The translations under genes were made by a program, and so were the position numbers. From positions 939,009-1,003,008 of the forward strand of contig NZ_MU158698.1 of the NCBI RefSeq assembly GCF_015210005.1: a stretch of 64,000 nt of DNA, in the 5' to 3' direction. The notes beneath the pieces were generated by a model. It did no database searches. It was not told where the DNA came from and saw only the letters and a list, made by a program, of their open reading frames with translations. Each line of letters begins with the position of its first letter. Position 1 is the first letter of the stretch. This DNA is from Sphingobacterium hungaricum (GTDB lineage Bacteria; Bacteroidota; Bacteroidia; Sphingobacteriales; Sphingobacteriaceae). Of the stretch, positions 23,713-32,715 are shown piece by piece.

Positions 23713-24774
23713 TTAGCTTAATTCTTTGGATTTACCATCCTTCTTTTTCCAAATCTTCTCAGCCCATCGACCTACGAACCAAAAAGAAATTGCCAAAATC
23801 AAAAAGAAAATTGTGCGGTTGATGTTGTCCCAAAGATATTCGACAAATCGCGTGTAGAGGTTCAAGATAAAGAACACGAAACCAATATCTCGCGAAACAA
23901 AATCTTTAGTTTTCATCCCGTAAAGGCATAACCCCAAAGACAATGCGATTCCCAGCAAGCCCCAATAGAAAATTTCGTATTGGCGAACGCCTGTCCAAGC
24001 TTCGAAATCGCTATAATTTCCAAAAATCGACAAGCACCACAACGAAAGCATAGTATACAATAAACCCACGACATAACTTGTCGAGGTATAGGGCTCAAGA
24101 ACTTTTATTTTTGGTTGCCCCCAAATGGAGAAGGCTGTAATAATCAATCCGAAAATCGTAAAACGCAACGGATAATTCATTCCCCAAAACCTAAATCCCC
24201 AACCACTATGGTAAGCCGTTTCGGTCGCAAACCAAATCCCTAAAGCAACCAAAGTAAACACCCACAATAACTTAGATTGTAGCTTGACGGTCAGTACTGC
24301 ATAAATGATAATCGATAGCAAGAATGAAATCGTGTAATGGCTCGTACTTCTATCTAGGATTGTTCCTAAAAAACCAACGGATGCTGCCGTTGAAAATGCT
24401 CCTGCCAGCATGAGCGTTTCGCTTGAAAAGTTATTCTCTGGATTTTTCTCTTTGTTTCTAAATCCTAAGAAATAAAACATTGCCGCCAGAGCGGCAAAGA
24501 AGACACAAAAAACAATATTTGGTGTTTCGTAAAAACCTTTTACAAAGGTCACTAAAGCATCATCTGCAAACAGAGATATGACTGAAAGAATTAGCGAACC
24601 CAATGCAATCCAAAACGCATATTTCGCCAGCATTCCCCATTCGAAGCTTTTCTCCTCAATCGAATCTTTTAATTCTTTGGCTTTTTCCGAATCCAAATAC
24701 CCTTCTTCCTGCCAATGTTGGATGGCGGATTCAACGGTTTCGATTTCTTGTTTGTTTAAGTCTAACTTTTTCAA
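23713..24774 (-). CDS. DUF2157-like multipass membrane protein
   Basis: A 353-residue inner-membrane protein: a soluble N-terminal helical domain (about 1-48, with HWQEEGYLD as in DUF2157) followed by 8-10 hydrophobic helices and a basic C-terminus. The start is TTG at 24774: an in-frame stop lies shortly upstream and there is no ATG before residue 49, within the first membrane region. Function unknown. It is divergent from uvrA and monocistronic. Confidence 0.75.
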   Translation of the reverse strand: MKKLDLNKQEIETVESAIQHWQEEGYLDSEKAKELKDSIEEKSFEWGMLAKYAFWIALGSLILSVISLFADDALVTFVKGFYETPNIVFCVFFAALAAMFYFLGFRNKEKNPENNFSSETLMLAGAFSTAASVGFLGTILDRSTSHYTISFLLSIIIYAVLTVKLQSKLLWVFTLVALGIWFATETAYHSGWGFRFWGMNYPLRFTIFGLIITAFSIWGQPKIKVLEPYTSTSYVVGLLYTMLSLWCLSIFGNYSDFEAWTGVRQYEIFYWGLLGIALSLGLCLYGMKTKDFVSRDIGFVFFILNLYTRFVEYLWDNINRTIFFLILAISFWFVGRWAEKIWKKKDGKSKELS

Positions 24775-24892
24775 TAGAACTAAATTAGGTTAAATATCCC
24801 GATAAAAAAATAAAATCGCGCCTCATCTCATTTCAATCTAAAAATCCAAAAATGCATGTACCCAAACTAGAGAAAATCCTCTTAAAAATCAG

Positions 24893-24900
24893 TAACTTTG
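24893..24900 (+). promoter_or_regulatory. -7 element of the uvrA promoter
   Basis: TAACTTTG matches TAnnTTTG exactly, 22 bp before the ATG at 24923; the -33 region is weak. Confidence 0.5.
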
Positions 24901-24922
24901 CACCTGCAAAAATAATTTTAGC

Positions 24923-27760
24923 ATGTCGAAGAAAAAAGCAATTGATTTAGGTGAACAAAGTGATGTTGAAGTATTTGGAGCACGCGTACATAACCTGAAA
25001 AATATAGACGTAAGTTTTCCACGGAATGAGCTGGTCGTAATAACTGGTTTGAGCGGTAGCGGAAAATCTTCGTTGGCTTTTGACACGATTTATGCTGAAG
25101 GCCAGCGACGTTACATGGAGACATTTTCGGCGTATAGCCGTCAGTTCCTTGGCGGAATGGAGCGCCCCGATGTCGATAAGATTTCAGGATTGAGTCCCGT
25201 GATTTCAATAGAGCAGAAAACAACAAGCAAAAATCCTCGCTCTACGGTAGGTACAATTACTGAAATCTACGATTTCTTGCGTTTATTGTATGCTAGAGCC
25301 GGCGAAGCTTTTTCTTATGTCTCTGGAAGGAGAATGGAACGCATGTCGGATGAGCAGATTGTGAATCGTATTTTGGAAGAATTCAAAGATGAAGCAGTCA
25401 ATATTTTAGCGCCGGTTGTTAAAGGCCGAAAAGGCCATTACCGCGAATTATTTGAACAGATTCGCAAACAAGGCTATACCAAAGTGCGTGTCGATGGGGA
25501 AATATTGGATGTCGTTGCTAAAATGCAAGTGGACAGGTATAAAATCCACGACATCGAAATTGTTGTAGACAGATTAAAAATCAACGAAGACGACCGAAAA
25601 AGAATCTATGATTCAGTCATGCAGGCGTTGAAAACCGCGAAAGGGATTATTAAAATTGCCAATAAGGAAAACAAAGAGCAGTTTTATAGCCGTTATTTGA
25701 TGGATGCCGAATCAGGCATTTCTTACGATGAGCCACAGCCGAATACGTTTTCATTCAATTCGCCTTACGGCGCATGTCCTAAATGCGATGGTTTGGGTTA
25801 TATTTTTGAGATTGACAAAAATGTAGTTATCCCAGATAAAAAACTGAGCATTACCAAAGGGGCAATTGTTCCTTTAGGCCCATTGCGTGATTCTTGGAAT
25901 TCATCAGTTATTAAAGCCGTAGCTAAACGTTACGACATCTCATTAACCAATCCGATTGAAAAAATATCCAAAGAATCCATCGACATTCTTTTATTCGGTG
26001 CAGAAGATGATGTCCCACTATCTGTTTCTTATGGCAGTTATGGAACTCGCGAATACAAAGTGACCTTTTCGGGAATTTTTAAAATGCTGGAGGAGCAAAG
26101 CGGAAAGAGTGATGACGGACTTTCGTTGGAAGAATTCCGTACACAGGTCGTCTGCCCTAGCTGTGGAGGTGCGCGTCTAAAAACTGAATCTTTGCATTTC
26201 AAAATTGCGGATAAAAACATTGCCGAATTATCAGCAATGGATATCAGCGCGCTCAACAATTGGTTTCAAACGGTCGATGAACGACTTGATGAACGCCAGA
26301 AAATCATCGCAACAGAAATCGTCAAAGAAATTAAAACCAGACTAGGCTTTTTGGTGGATGTTGGTTTGACTTACTTAACGTTAAACAGGTCATCGAAAAC
26401 ATTATCCGGAGGAGAAGCACAACGCATCCGTTTGGCAACACAAATCGGTTCGCAACTCGTTAACGTATTGTATATCTTGGATGAACCTAGCATTGGGTTG
26501 CATCAGCGCGATAATGAACGCCTGATTGCGTCGCTTAAAAACTTGCGCGACATAGGCAATTCGGTCTTGGTTGTGGAGCATGACAAGGACATGATTGTCA
26601 ATGCTGATTATGTGATTGATATGGGTCCCGCAGCGGGAGTTCATGGCGGACAAGTCGTTGCTCAGGGAAAACCCGAAGCGATTTATAAATCGAAATCGTT
26701 AACTGCCGAATACCTGAATGGAAAACGGGAAGTCGCTATTCCGGACAAATACCGCGAGGGTTCCGGACAGCAATTGGTCCTGAAAGGTGCTACCGGGAAC
26801 AACCTGAAAAATGTCAGCGTTTCCATTCCGTTGGGAAAATTAGTTTTGGTGACTGGAGTTTCCGGTTCGGGAAAATCTAGTTTGATTACAGGTACCTTAT
26901 ACCCTATTTTAAACCATCATTTTTTCAGAGCGAAGGCAAAGCCAATGCCTTATAAATCCATTGAAGGATTAGAACACATTGACAAAGTCATTGAAATCAA
27001 TCAAAGCCCGATTGGCCGAACGCCACGTTCCAACCCATCTACGTATACAGGCGTATTTTCAGATATCCGCGCGCTGTATGTTCAGTTGCCAGAAGCCAAA
27101 ATCCGAGGATATAAACCTGGACGTTTTTCGTTCAACGTGAAAGGCGGACGTTGTGAAACTTGCCAAGGTGGCGGAATGAAAATCATTGAGATGAACTTCC
27201 TACCTGATGTGCAAGTTCCTTGCGAAACTTGCCATGGAAAACGCTATAACCGCGAAACGCTGGAGGTTCGCTACCGAGGAAAATCCATTTCGGACGTATT
27301 GGACATGAGCATTGATGAAGCGGTGGATTTCTTCGAAAATATTCCTTCTATCTATCGAAAAATCAAAACACTTCAAGATGTAGGTTTGGGATACATTACG
27401 CTTGGACAGGCTTCTACTACCCTATCCGGTGGTGAAGCGCAACGCGTCAAACTAGCCACGGAGCTTTCGAAAAAAGATACTGGAAAAACATTTTATATCT
27501 TGGATGAGCCTACAACAGGTCTTCATTTTGAAGATGTCAATGTTTTATTAGGTGTTATTAACCGTTTGGTCGACCGAGGAAATACCATTTTAATCATCGA
27601 GCATAACTTGGATGTCATCAAAACAGCCGATTGGGTAATCGATATGGGTCCAGAAGGTGGCCGTGAAGGCGGAAACCTCTTATTCTCTGGAACTCCCAAA
27701 GAACTGATTAAACAAAAAAACTCAGAGACGGCTCGTTTTTTAAAGCTGGAGATGGAGTAG
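24923..27760 (+). CDS. uvrA: Excinuclease ABC subunit A
   Basis: UvrA is the damage-recognition ATPase of nucleotide excision repair. The 945-residue protein has two ABC modules: Walker [10 protein letters not shown] (about 42-50) and GVSGSGKSS (about 645), two LSGGEAQR signatures, and Walker [10 protein letters not shown] and LDEPTTGLH. Zinc-binding CxxC pairs are seen in [27 protein letters not shown] and CETCHGKRY. Length is normal. Monocistronic with its own terminator. Confidence 0.98.
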   Translation: MSKKKAIDLGEQSDVEVFGARVHNLKNIDVSFPRNELVVITGLSGSGKSSLAFDTIYAEGQRRYMETFSAYSRQFLGGMERPDVDKISGLSPVISIEQKTTSKNPRSTVGTITEIYDFLRLLYARAGEAFSYVSGRRMERMSDEQIVNRILEEFKDEAVNILAPVVKGRKGHYRELFEQIRKQGYTKVRVDGEILDVVAKMQVDRYKIHDIEIVVDRLKINEDDRKRIYDSVMQALKTAKGIIKIANKENKEQFYSRYLMDAESGISYDEPQPNTFSFNSPYGACPKCDGLGYIFEIDKNVVIPDKKLSITKGAIVPLGPLRDSWNSSVIKAVAKRYDISLTNPIEKISKESIDILLFGAEDDVPLSVSYGSYGTREYKVTFSGIFKMLEEQSGKSDDGLSLEEFRTQVVCPSCGGARLKTESLHFKIADKNIAELSAMDISALNNWFQTVDERLDERQKIIATEIVKEIKTRLGFLVDVGLTYLTLNRSSKTLSGGEAQRIRLATQIGSQLVNVLYILDEPSIGLHQRDNERLIASLKNLRDIGNSVLVVEHDKDMIVNADYVIDMGPAAGVHGGQVVAQGKPEAIYKSKSLTAEYLNGKREVAIPDKYREGSGQQLVLKGATGNNLKNVSVSIPLGKLVLVTGVSGSGKSSLITGTLYPILNHHFFRAKAKPMPYKSIEGLEHIDKVIEINQSPIGRTPRSNPSTYTGVFSDIRALYVQLPEAKIRGYKPGRFSFNVKGGRCETCQGGGMKIIEMNFLPDVQVPCETCHGKRYNRETLEVRYRGKSISDVLDMSIDEAVDFFENIPSIYRKIKTLQDVGLGYITLGQASTTLSGGEAQRVKLATELSKKDTGKTFYILDEPTTGLHFEDVNVLLGVINRLVDRGNTILIIEHNLDVIKTADWVIDMGPEGGREGGNLLFSGTPKELIKQKNSETARFLKLEME

Positions 27761-27788
27761 ATTTTTTATAATTAATAAAAATTAAATT

Positions 27789-27818
27789 AAAAACACCTGT
27801 TAGTAAGCAGGTGTTTTA
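27789..27818 (+). terminator. uvrA terminator
   Basis: AAACACCTG pairs with CAGGTGTTT (9 bp, 8-nt loop) followed by TTAAAT; A-rich upstream. Confidence 0.8.
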
Positions 27819-27960
27819 AATATTTATTACCAAAAATGGCTTTAATGTCTAGGAAGTATTCGAGTGCTTACAGCTAAAAACGTATAGTTATTCTCTACAA
27901 AATAAATTTTCAATCTAGATATCTTTTCGATACATTGAAGTCATTTCTACCTCTCCATTC

Positions 27961-28209
27961 TTACTCCATTATTATTTCTTTGGAATTAAATTTTCCGCTA
28001 GATTTTATTTCATCGACAATTTCTTCAGCTGATTTCGACGAACCAAATGCACCGAAAGAAGAATAAAAATCGACAGTTTCTTTATCTTTCTCCTGATTCA
28101 AGTAATTTGATAAAATTTCAATCAGCTTTTTTTTGCTTACAAAACTCAAACTTTCAAAAAGCTTAGAATAAGCATTTACGATATGTTTTTCAGCATCTTT
28201 CACACTCAA
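27961..28209 (-). CDS. Small hypothetical protein
   Basis: About 82 residues, helical and charged, with no membrane segment: it begins MSVKDAEKHIVNAYSKLFES and carries a KKKLIEILSNYL helix. I do not recognise it. The start is uncertain: the frame is open back to 28275 but has no ATG, so TTG at 28209 or GTG at 28203 are the candidates. It follows the 327-residue unknown gene by 55 nt in the same direction and may share its transcript. Confidence 0.45.
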   Translation of the reverse strand: MSVKDAEKHIVNAYSKLFESLSFVSKKKLIEILSNYLNQEKDKETVDFYSSFGAFGSSKSAEEIVDEIKSSGKFNSKEIIME

Positions 28210-28264
28210 ATTTACATAAAAATTTTCATCACAAAATACTGAAAATAAGAAATTTACGAGTCGA

Positions 28265-29248
28265 TTACTGCAAAGCTAACCCTTCGACCACTTTAAAATC
28301 TCCTTGCTCGTCTGTAATAAATGTCATTGGATGTTCTGGGTCTTTAATAATCTCGAACAAGAGATATCCCCATGGTTTCCAGAAATTCTCCAGCACTTGT
28401 CCATACGTTTTTACTGCCCAATTATCAAAAATCGGCTTTAACGTAAAATCATTTAATGGCATGGGTTCTACATAGATTTTTTGTGGGGTTTCCATATAGG
28501 TGTATTCCGGCAGGCGATTGAACAGATAGGCAGAGTAAAAATAACGTGCGCATATTTCTTCAAACTGAATCGGATGCAACACATGGCCTTTCACTTTTGC
28601 CAAAACATCTTCGTGATAAATAGCATGGGTTCCATTATCCTGAAGCGTAGCGATAATCGCAAAATCATTCATTCGCAACGAAAAAACTAAGGTGTTGATT
28701 TCATCGCGGTACATAAACGTATTTTCTGGATTATTCACAGGAAAAACCTGAATGGAAAATGGCAATTGATGTTCAAATTCCATTGGAACAATCAGCGATT
28801 GCAACATGGCATGCAGGTTGCGAAATTTATGCACCAACGCTTGAGAGAAATTCATTTCCTCACCAGTCAAAACAGCCTGACGAATACCTGCTTGAATCTC
28901 ATTAAACACAACTCCGTATACGATTTTGGCTACCCATTGAAAAAGTGTGGTATGCGACAAATCTTTTACAGCTTCATATCCTGAATTCATTGCTTGTTCA
29001 ACTTCCAATTCAATTTTCTCTAATGCATGGCTTGTAGTGCAAGAACATGGCAACTGCAACTTTTTGTAAGTAACCATGCTTTCGTCAAGCATCTTAAAAG
29101 GCTGGTCCTCCAAATTGAACGCTTGCATCATCCAAACAGGAAACACCTGAATTGTTTCATCTGCGGATTGCAATTCAGCTCCACTCAGAAAACAGGTTTT
29201 ATTGTCAAATTTGAATTCAGAAAAAGGGTTGTATACGATATTTGCCAT
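28265..29248 (-). CDS. Conserved hypothetical protein
   Basis: A 327-residue soluble protein I cannot place in a family. It starts MANIVYNPFSEFKFDNKTCF, has a CSC pair near residue 68, no signal peptide and no membrane helices. The N-terminal part resembles in layout the short proteins that mention a Cys followed by an LSG turn (FDNKTCFLSGAEL), as in zinc-ribbon-like heads, but the second Cys pair is offset. It is likely a cytoplasmic protein of Bacteroidota with unknown role. Confidence 0.6.
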   Translation of the reverse strand: MANIVYNPFSEFKFDNKTCFLSGAELQSADETIQVFPVWMMQAFNLEDQPFKMLDESMVTYKKLQLPCSCTTSHALEKIELEVEQAMNSGYEAVKDLSHTTLFQWVAKIVYGVVFNEIQAGIRQAVLTGEEMNFSQALVHKFRNLHAMLQSLIVPMEFEHQLPFSIQVFPVNNPENTFMYRDEINTLVFSLRMNDFAIIATLQDNGTHAIYHEDVLAKVKGHVLHPIQFEEICARYFYSAYLFNRLPEYTYMETPQKIYVEPMPLNDFTLKPIFDNWAVKTYGQVLENFWKPWGYLLFEIIKDPEHPMTFITDEQGDFKVVEGLALQ

Positions 29249-29322
29249 AGCTCGACAAAGGTAAAAGAAATTACAAAGGGAATGGATTTTCTATCGTCTT
29301 ATTGCTTAAAACTGACGATTGA

Positions 29323-29967
29323 TTAGTCGAGGTAGCCTCGAATAAACTGGGAGATTTCTTCTCCTCGATTCAGGACCATAAAATGGCCACCGCCCATGAC
29401 AGGAACAACTTGTTTGACATTGGCAAATGGAATCACGCGGTCTTCAGTTCCATGTACATGTAGAAACTCGGAAGGCTCTACTGTATTTTCCCAATTTCGA
29501 ATAGCCTTCATCGCCCACTTCAAAAATTTAGGGTCGGTATCGCGGATAATTTCAGCTAGCAAATCTTTGTCTTTTTGTTCCGTCACGCCAAAAGCTTTGT
29601 AAATCATGGAATTGGGCTTTGTCAATAGTTTTCCTGGAATCAGATTTGTTAACGGCGCTAAAAAAGACCAAAATCCGTCTTGGGGAAGCTCATTTTTTGA
29701 TTTTGCCGAAGAAAGAAAAATGATTTTTTCAAAACTATAGGTTTTCGCTAATTCGCTGATGCACATCCCACCAAATGAAACTCCGATGACCGTTGCGCCA
29801 GATTTTGGCAATTGATGAGCTTCTGCCAGACGAATAACATAGTCTTCCATCGCTTCTTTTGGTTCCGGCGAAATCCAATCCATATGAATCACTTCGTATC
29901 CTGAAAAATCAATCGCAGAAAAAGCTCTTTTATCTGCACCCAAACCACTAAAGACGTAAAGTTTCAT
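29323..29967 (-). CDS. Alpha/beta hydrolase
   Basis: A 214-residue alpha/beta-hydrolase fold protein. The nucleophile elbow is IGVSFGGM (Ser near residue 64), the acid is probably the Asp in GTEDRVIP and the His is in GGGHFMV. The N-terminal FSGLGADKRAF segment supplies the oxyanion region. No signal peptide, so it is cytoplasmic. Substrate unknown. It is divergent from the radical SAM gene. Confidence 0.85.
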   Translation of the reverse strand: MKLYVFSGLGADKRAFSAIDFSGYEVIHMDWISPEPKEAMEDYVIRLAEAHQLPKSGATVIGVSFGGMCISELAKTYSFEKIIFLSSAKSKNELPQDGFWSFLAPLTNLIPGKLLTKPNSMIYKAFGVTEQKDKDLLAEIIRDTDPKFLKWAMKAIRNWENTVEPSEFLHVHGTEDRVIPFANVKQVVPVMGGGHFMVLNRGEEISQFIRGYLD

Positions 29968-30071
29968 AATTCTAAAGATAGTCTAATAAGGCGTAAGGAA
30001 CAAGAATAAAACACGCGGAGGAAAAGTAAAACATTTTTCTGAATTACTAAAAATATTAGTAATTTTAAGTT

Positions 30072-31139
30072 ATGTTGGAGGAAAAAGAAAACCCGTATTT
30101 TAAAGGAAGAGGAGCACAAATCAACATTCATAATAAATTTCTGAATGATGTGTATGCCAAAGAGCATGTGGAGGGAATTGATGATTGGGAGGAACCTGAC
30201 AGCAAAACAAGTTTTATTTATGAATCCGGAAAAACGATTGTCAACAAGGTAACAAGCCCTGACGTGGGCATGGCCTATTCTTTAAATCCCTATCAAGGGT
30301 GTGAGCATGGCTGTATTTATTGCTATGCCCGAAATTCGCATCAGTTTTGGGGCTTTAGTGCAGGGCTTGATTTCGAACGAAAAATCATTGTGAAAAAGGA
30401 TGCTCCCATTCGTTTTAAGAATTTTCTAGAAAAGAAAAATTGGGATGCTTCAACGATTTCTTTATCTGGCAATACGGATTGTTATCAGCCCGCTGAGCGT
30501 AAATATAAATTGACTCGACAGCTCTTGGAAATAGCCTTGCAATACAAACAGCCTATTGGCATTATTACTAAAAATGCATTGATTTTAAGAGATGCGGATA
30601 TTTTGGAAGAAATGGCTAAGTTAAATCTCTGTATGGTTTACGTGTCAATCAACAGCCTGAACGAAGACTTGAGACAAGTGATGGAGCCCAGAACTACTAC
30701 AGCAAAACAGCGGTTAAAAATCGTCCATGAACTGAGCAAACGAGGCATTCCTATGGGCGTGATGGTTGCACCTTTAATCCCTGGATTGAGCGACCATGAA
30801 ATCCCTCAAGTGTTGAAAGCGATTGCAGATGCCGGAGCAATCCGTGCAGGATATACAGTTGTTCGATTGAACGGAGCAATTGGGCAAATTTTTGAAGATT
30901 GGTTAAGAAAGAATTTTCCAGATCGATTTGATAAGGTATGGCATATGATTCAAAACTGTCATGCAGGGAATGTCAACGATAGCCGTTTCGGAGAACGCAT
31001 GAAAGGCGATGGCAAAATCGCCAAATTGATTGAAGATAATTTCCGTTTGCATTGCAGACTCAATGGCTTGAATGTAAAAGAAATATCGTTAAATCATGAT
31101 TTATTTGAAGGTCCGAATAATCAGTTGAAGTTGTTTTGA
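30072..31139 (+). CDS. PA0069-family radical SAM protein
   Basis: A 355-residue radical SAM enzyme related to spore photoproduct lyase-like proteins (PA0069/Rv2578c group). The 4Fe-4S cluster Cys are at 77, 81 and 84 in GCEHGCIYCYAR, a Cx3Cx2C motif, followed by YARNSHQFWGFSAGLDFE typical of this group. The N-terminal KGRGAQINIHNKF is also diagnostic. The biochemical reaction is not established for this family as far as I know. Monocistronic. Confidence 0.9.
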   Translation: MLEEKENPYFKGRGAQINIHNKFLNDVYAKEHVEGIDDWEEPDSKTSFIYESGKTIVNKVTSPDVGMAYSLNPYQGCEHGCIYCYARNSHQFWGFSAGLDFERKIIVKKDAPIRFKNFLEKKNWDASTISLSGNTDCYQPAERKYKLTRQLLEIALQYKQPIGIITKNALILRDADILEEMAKLNLCMVYVSINSLNEDLRQVMEPRTTTAKQRLKIVHELSKRGIPMGVMVAPLIPGLSDHEIPQVLKAIADAGAIRAGYTVVRLNGAIGQIFEDWLRKNFPDRFDKVWHMIQNCHAGNVNDSRFGERMKGDGKIAKLIEDNFRLHCRLNGLNVKEISLNHDLFEGPNNQLKLF

Positions 31140-31221
31140 AAGATTGTATCTCTTCAGAACATCCTGAATAGCATACACATAAAAGTCTTTCAAGATTAAA
31201 AAGTAATACCTAAATTTAATT

Positions 31222-31605
31222 ATGGAAAATGATATTTATAATTTATCATTAAAGAGAGACAAAAAGCTTGTCAATTGTGATCTTGAGATTTACAGTTGGT
31301 TTGAGGCTGATGTGTTTTATTATTACGGTCCCGCTTTAGAGATGGTGGGTTACGGGAATACTATGAACGAAGCAGAAAAATCGTTCGATTACATGCTGAA
31401 TGATCTTACCAAAAATAGCTCTGGAAACGAAAATTTGTTAAAAGAATTAGTACGATTAGGATGGACTAAACATGTCAATCAGTCACTTGTCGTACAACCG
31501 ACAACAGATTATTTGCTAAAGAATAACGAAGATTTTAAGTATTTACTTTCAAGAACCAATATAGAACTCAGCAAGTTTAATAGGACAGTTAATTTCTTTC
31601 TATAA
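31222..31605 (+). CDS. HicB-like antitoxin candidate
   Basis: A 127-residue protein whose first half has the layout of the HicB partial RNase-H fold: short beta strands, then PALEMVGYGNTMNEAEKSFDYML, which parallels the G-x-T-x-x-EA helix of HicB antitoxins. The C-terminal half is helical and could hold the operator-binding part. Its stop overlaps the ATG of the HicA-like gene (TAATG), the usual coupling of toxin-antitoxin pairs. A possible promoter (TTTC at 31188-31191, TAAATTTA at 31211-31218, 19 bp apart) precedes it. The family call is by pattern only. Confidence 0.55.
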   Translation: MENDIYNLSLKRDKKLVNCDLEIYSWFEADVFYYYGPALEMVGYGNTMNEAEKSFDYMLNDLTKNSSGNENLLKELVRLGWTKHVNQSLVVQPTTDYLLKNNEDFKYLLSRTNIELSKFNRTVNFFL

Positions 31606-31899
31606 TGAATGACCATCAAATCCCTATGAAATATTAACCTACGTCAATTTGAAGATTTTCTCCAATTGTGTGGCTGTACCTTAGTGGAAAAACATTCAGG
31701 CGGGGGACATATTAAATACATTCGTTCAGATCTTTTCCGACCGATAATTTTTCAATCTCCTATCAATCCAGTTCCTGAGTTTATTATAAAAAACGCGTTA
31801 AGACCATTAGGAATTTCGAAGGAAGAATTTCATTTAATTCTGGAAAAGAAAATCACTGTTACTAAGGAAGCCGGTAAATACATTTTGAAAGACAACTAA
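31605..31899 (+). pseudogene. HicA-like toxin gene, apparently frameshifted near its start
   Basis: From the coupled ATG at 31605 the frame stops after ten codons (TAA at 31635-31637). In the +1 frame from 31630 on, a clear HicA-like protein runs to 31899: NLRQFEDFLQL, CGCTLVEKHSGGGHIKYIR with the expected His after a Gly-rich turn, then a helix ending ALRPLGISKEEF. Removing one base at 31629-31632 (in ATGAAATATTAAC) restores one frame starting MKINLRQF or MNINLRQF. The only in-frame usual start downstream is TTG at 31666, which drops the first helix. Either the toxin is inactivated, or a frameshift or rare ATT start is used. Confidence 0.55.
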
Positions 31900-32098
31900 A
31901 TTTTTCAATAAATTCAATTCTCGCTTTGCTGTTCGATATCTTTCAAAGGAAGATGTTGGAGTATAAATAAAAGAAACTTGCAATACTAATAATCTGTTTA
32001 AGGCGGATTGCAAATCCGCTATTATCAGTGATTCATGATGTCCCTTCGGAACATCACGATAGCATAAAGATATCAAATGACAAATTACTTGTCTTATT
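31900..32098. other. Non-coding island with short palindromes
   Basis: Contains GCGGATT-GCA-AATCCGC (32003-32019), a perfect 7-bp palindrome of a kind often repeated in Bacteroidota genomes, and TGATGT/ACATCA (32035-32055) around CCCTTCGGA. No credible gene. It leads directly into the dispersed repeat. Confidence 0.5.
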
Positions 32099-32620
32099 GA
32101 GGAACTAAATTTTGTGTACAAAACTTTTGGAAGATGTTGACAGTAAAGTGTTATATGATTTTTTTGTCCGTAGGCTCCTAAACCAGTAAAGTATCTAGAA
32201 TAAAGAATAGAGTTCGGATTATACTTTCTTTTAAAGCCTCGTTAGAGGCTGAATGTTTGTAGAAATAGTTATGAGGGTGAAATGCGTGCCGTAGGTACGC
32301 AATCCAATACAAAGGATTTTTATGGTTTTAAAATAAATTGTTGCATACCTACGGCACGCTGATTTTATTGCGCATTCTTTTCCTACAAACATTTCGCTCC
32401 TACGGAGCAAATTCAAAAGCAATACAGTTCCAGTCAATGTGCCGTAGGCACAACCACTTTATAGAAAAAAATCCAAGAAAATTTTGTGCCATAGGCAAAA
32501 CAATCCCTAGGGCGCGTATCTACGGCACGAAATTATTAAGGAAATAATAGAACTACAAAGCGGTAACTCCTACGGAGCAATATGTATATTGCTGAGCCAG
32601 GATTAAATCTGTCATTGGTA
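32099..32620 (+). repeat. Dispersed non-coding repeat, copy 1
   Basis: About 520 bp that recurs in inverted orientation at 52429-52886. It holds an outer hairpin (GCGTGCCGTAGGTACGCAA at 32284-32302 with its complement at 32341-32359, one mismatch) and several short palindromes around CCTACGG/CCGTAGG, for example GCTCCTACGGAGC (32396-32408) and GTGCCGTAGGCAC (32439-32451). A 43-bp block (32229-32271) is identical to copy 2. It has no gene of its own. Compared with copy 2 it has about 65 extra bp near 32486-32552. Confidence 0.85.
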
Positions 32621-32715
32621 GCGAAGCGAAATTTCTCAAATAGAAATCAGATTCTTCATTTCATTCAGAATGACAAACTCTGCAATTTTTTGAATTTTTA
32701 ATTTTGAATTTTGAA

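Noticed and set aside
31834..32121. 95-codon minus-strand frame in the repeat island
   Set aside because: It crosses the palindromes and the end of the HicA-like gene, so it is best explained by repeat sequence.
32284..32580. Possible CRISPR array suggested by repeated CCTACGG motifs
   Set aside because: Spacing and unit lengths are irregular, and the units are palindromic REP-like motifs with no cas genes nearby.
32099..32620. Insertion sequence with a transposase
   Set aside because: No frame in or near either copy has transposase features, so the element can only be non-autonomous or passive.
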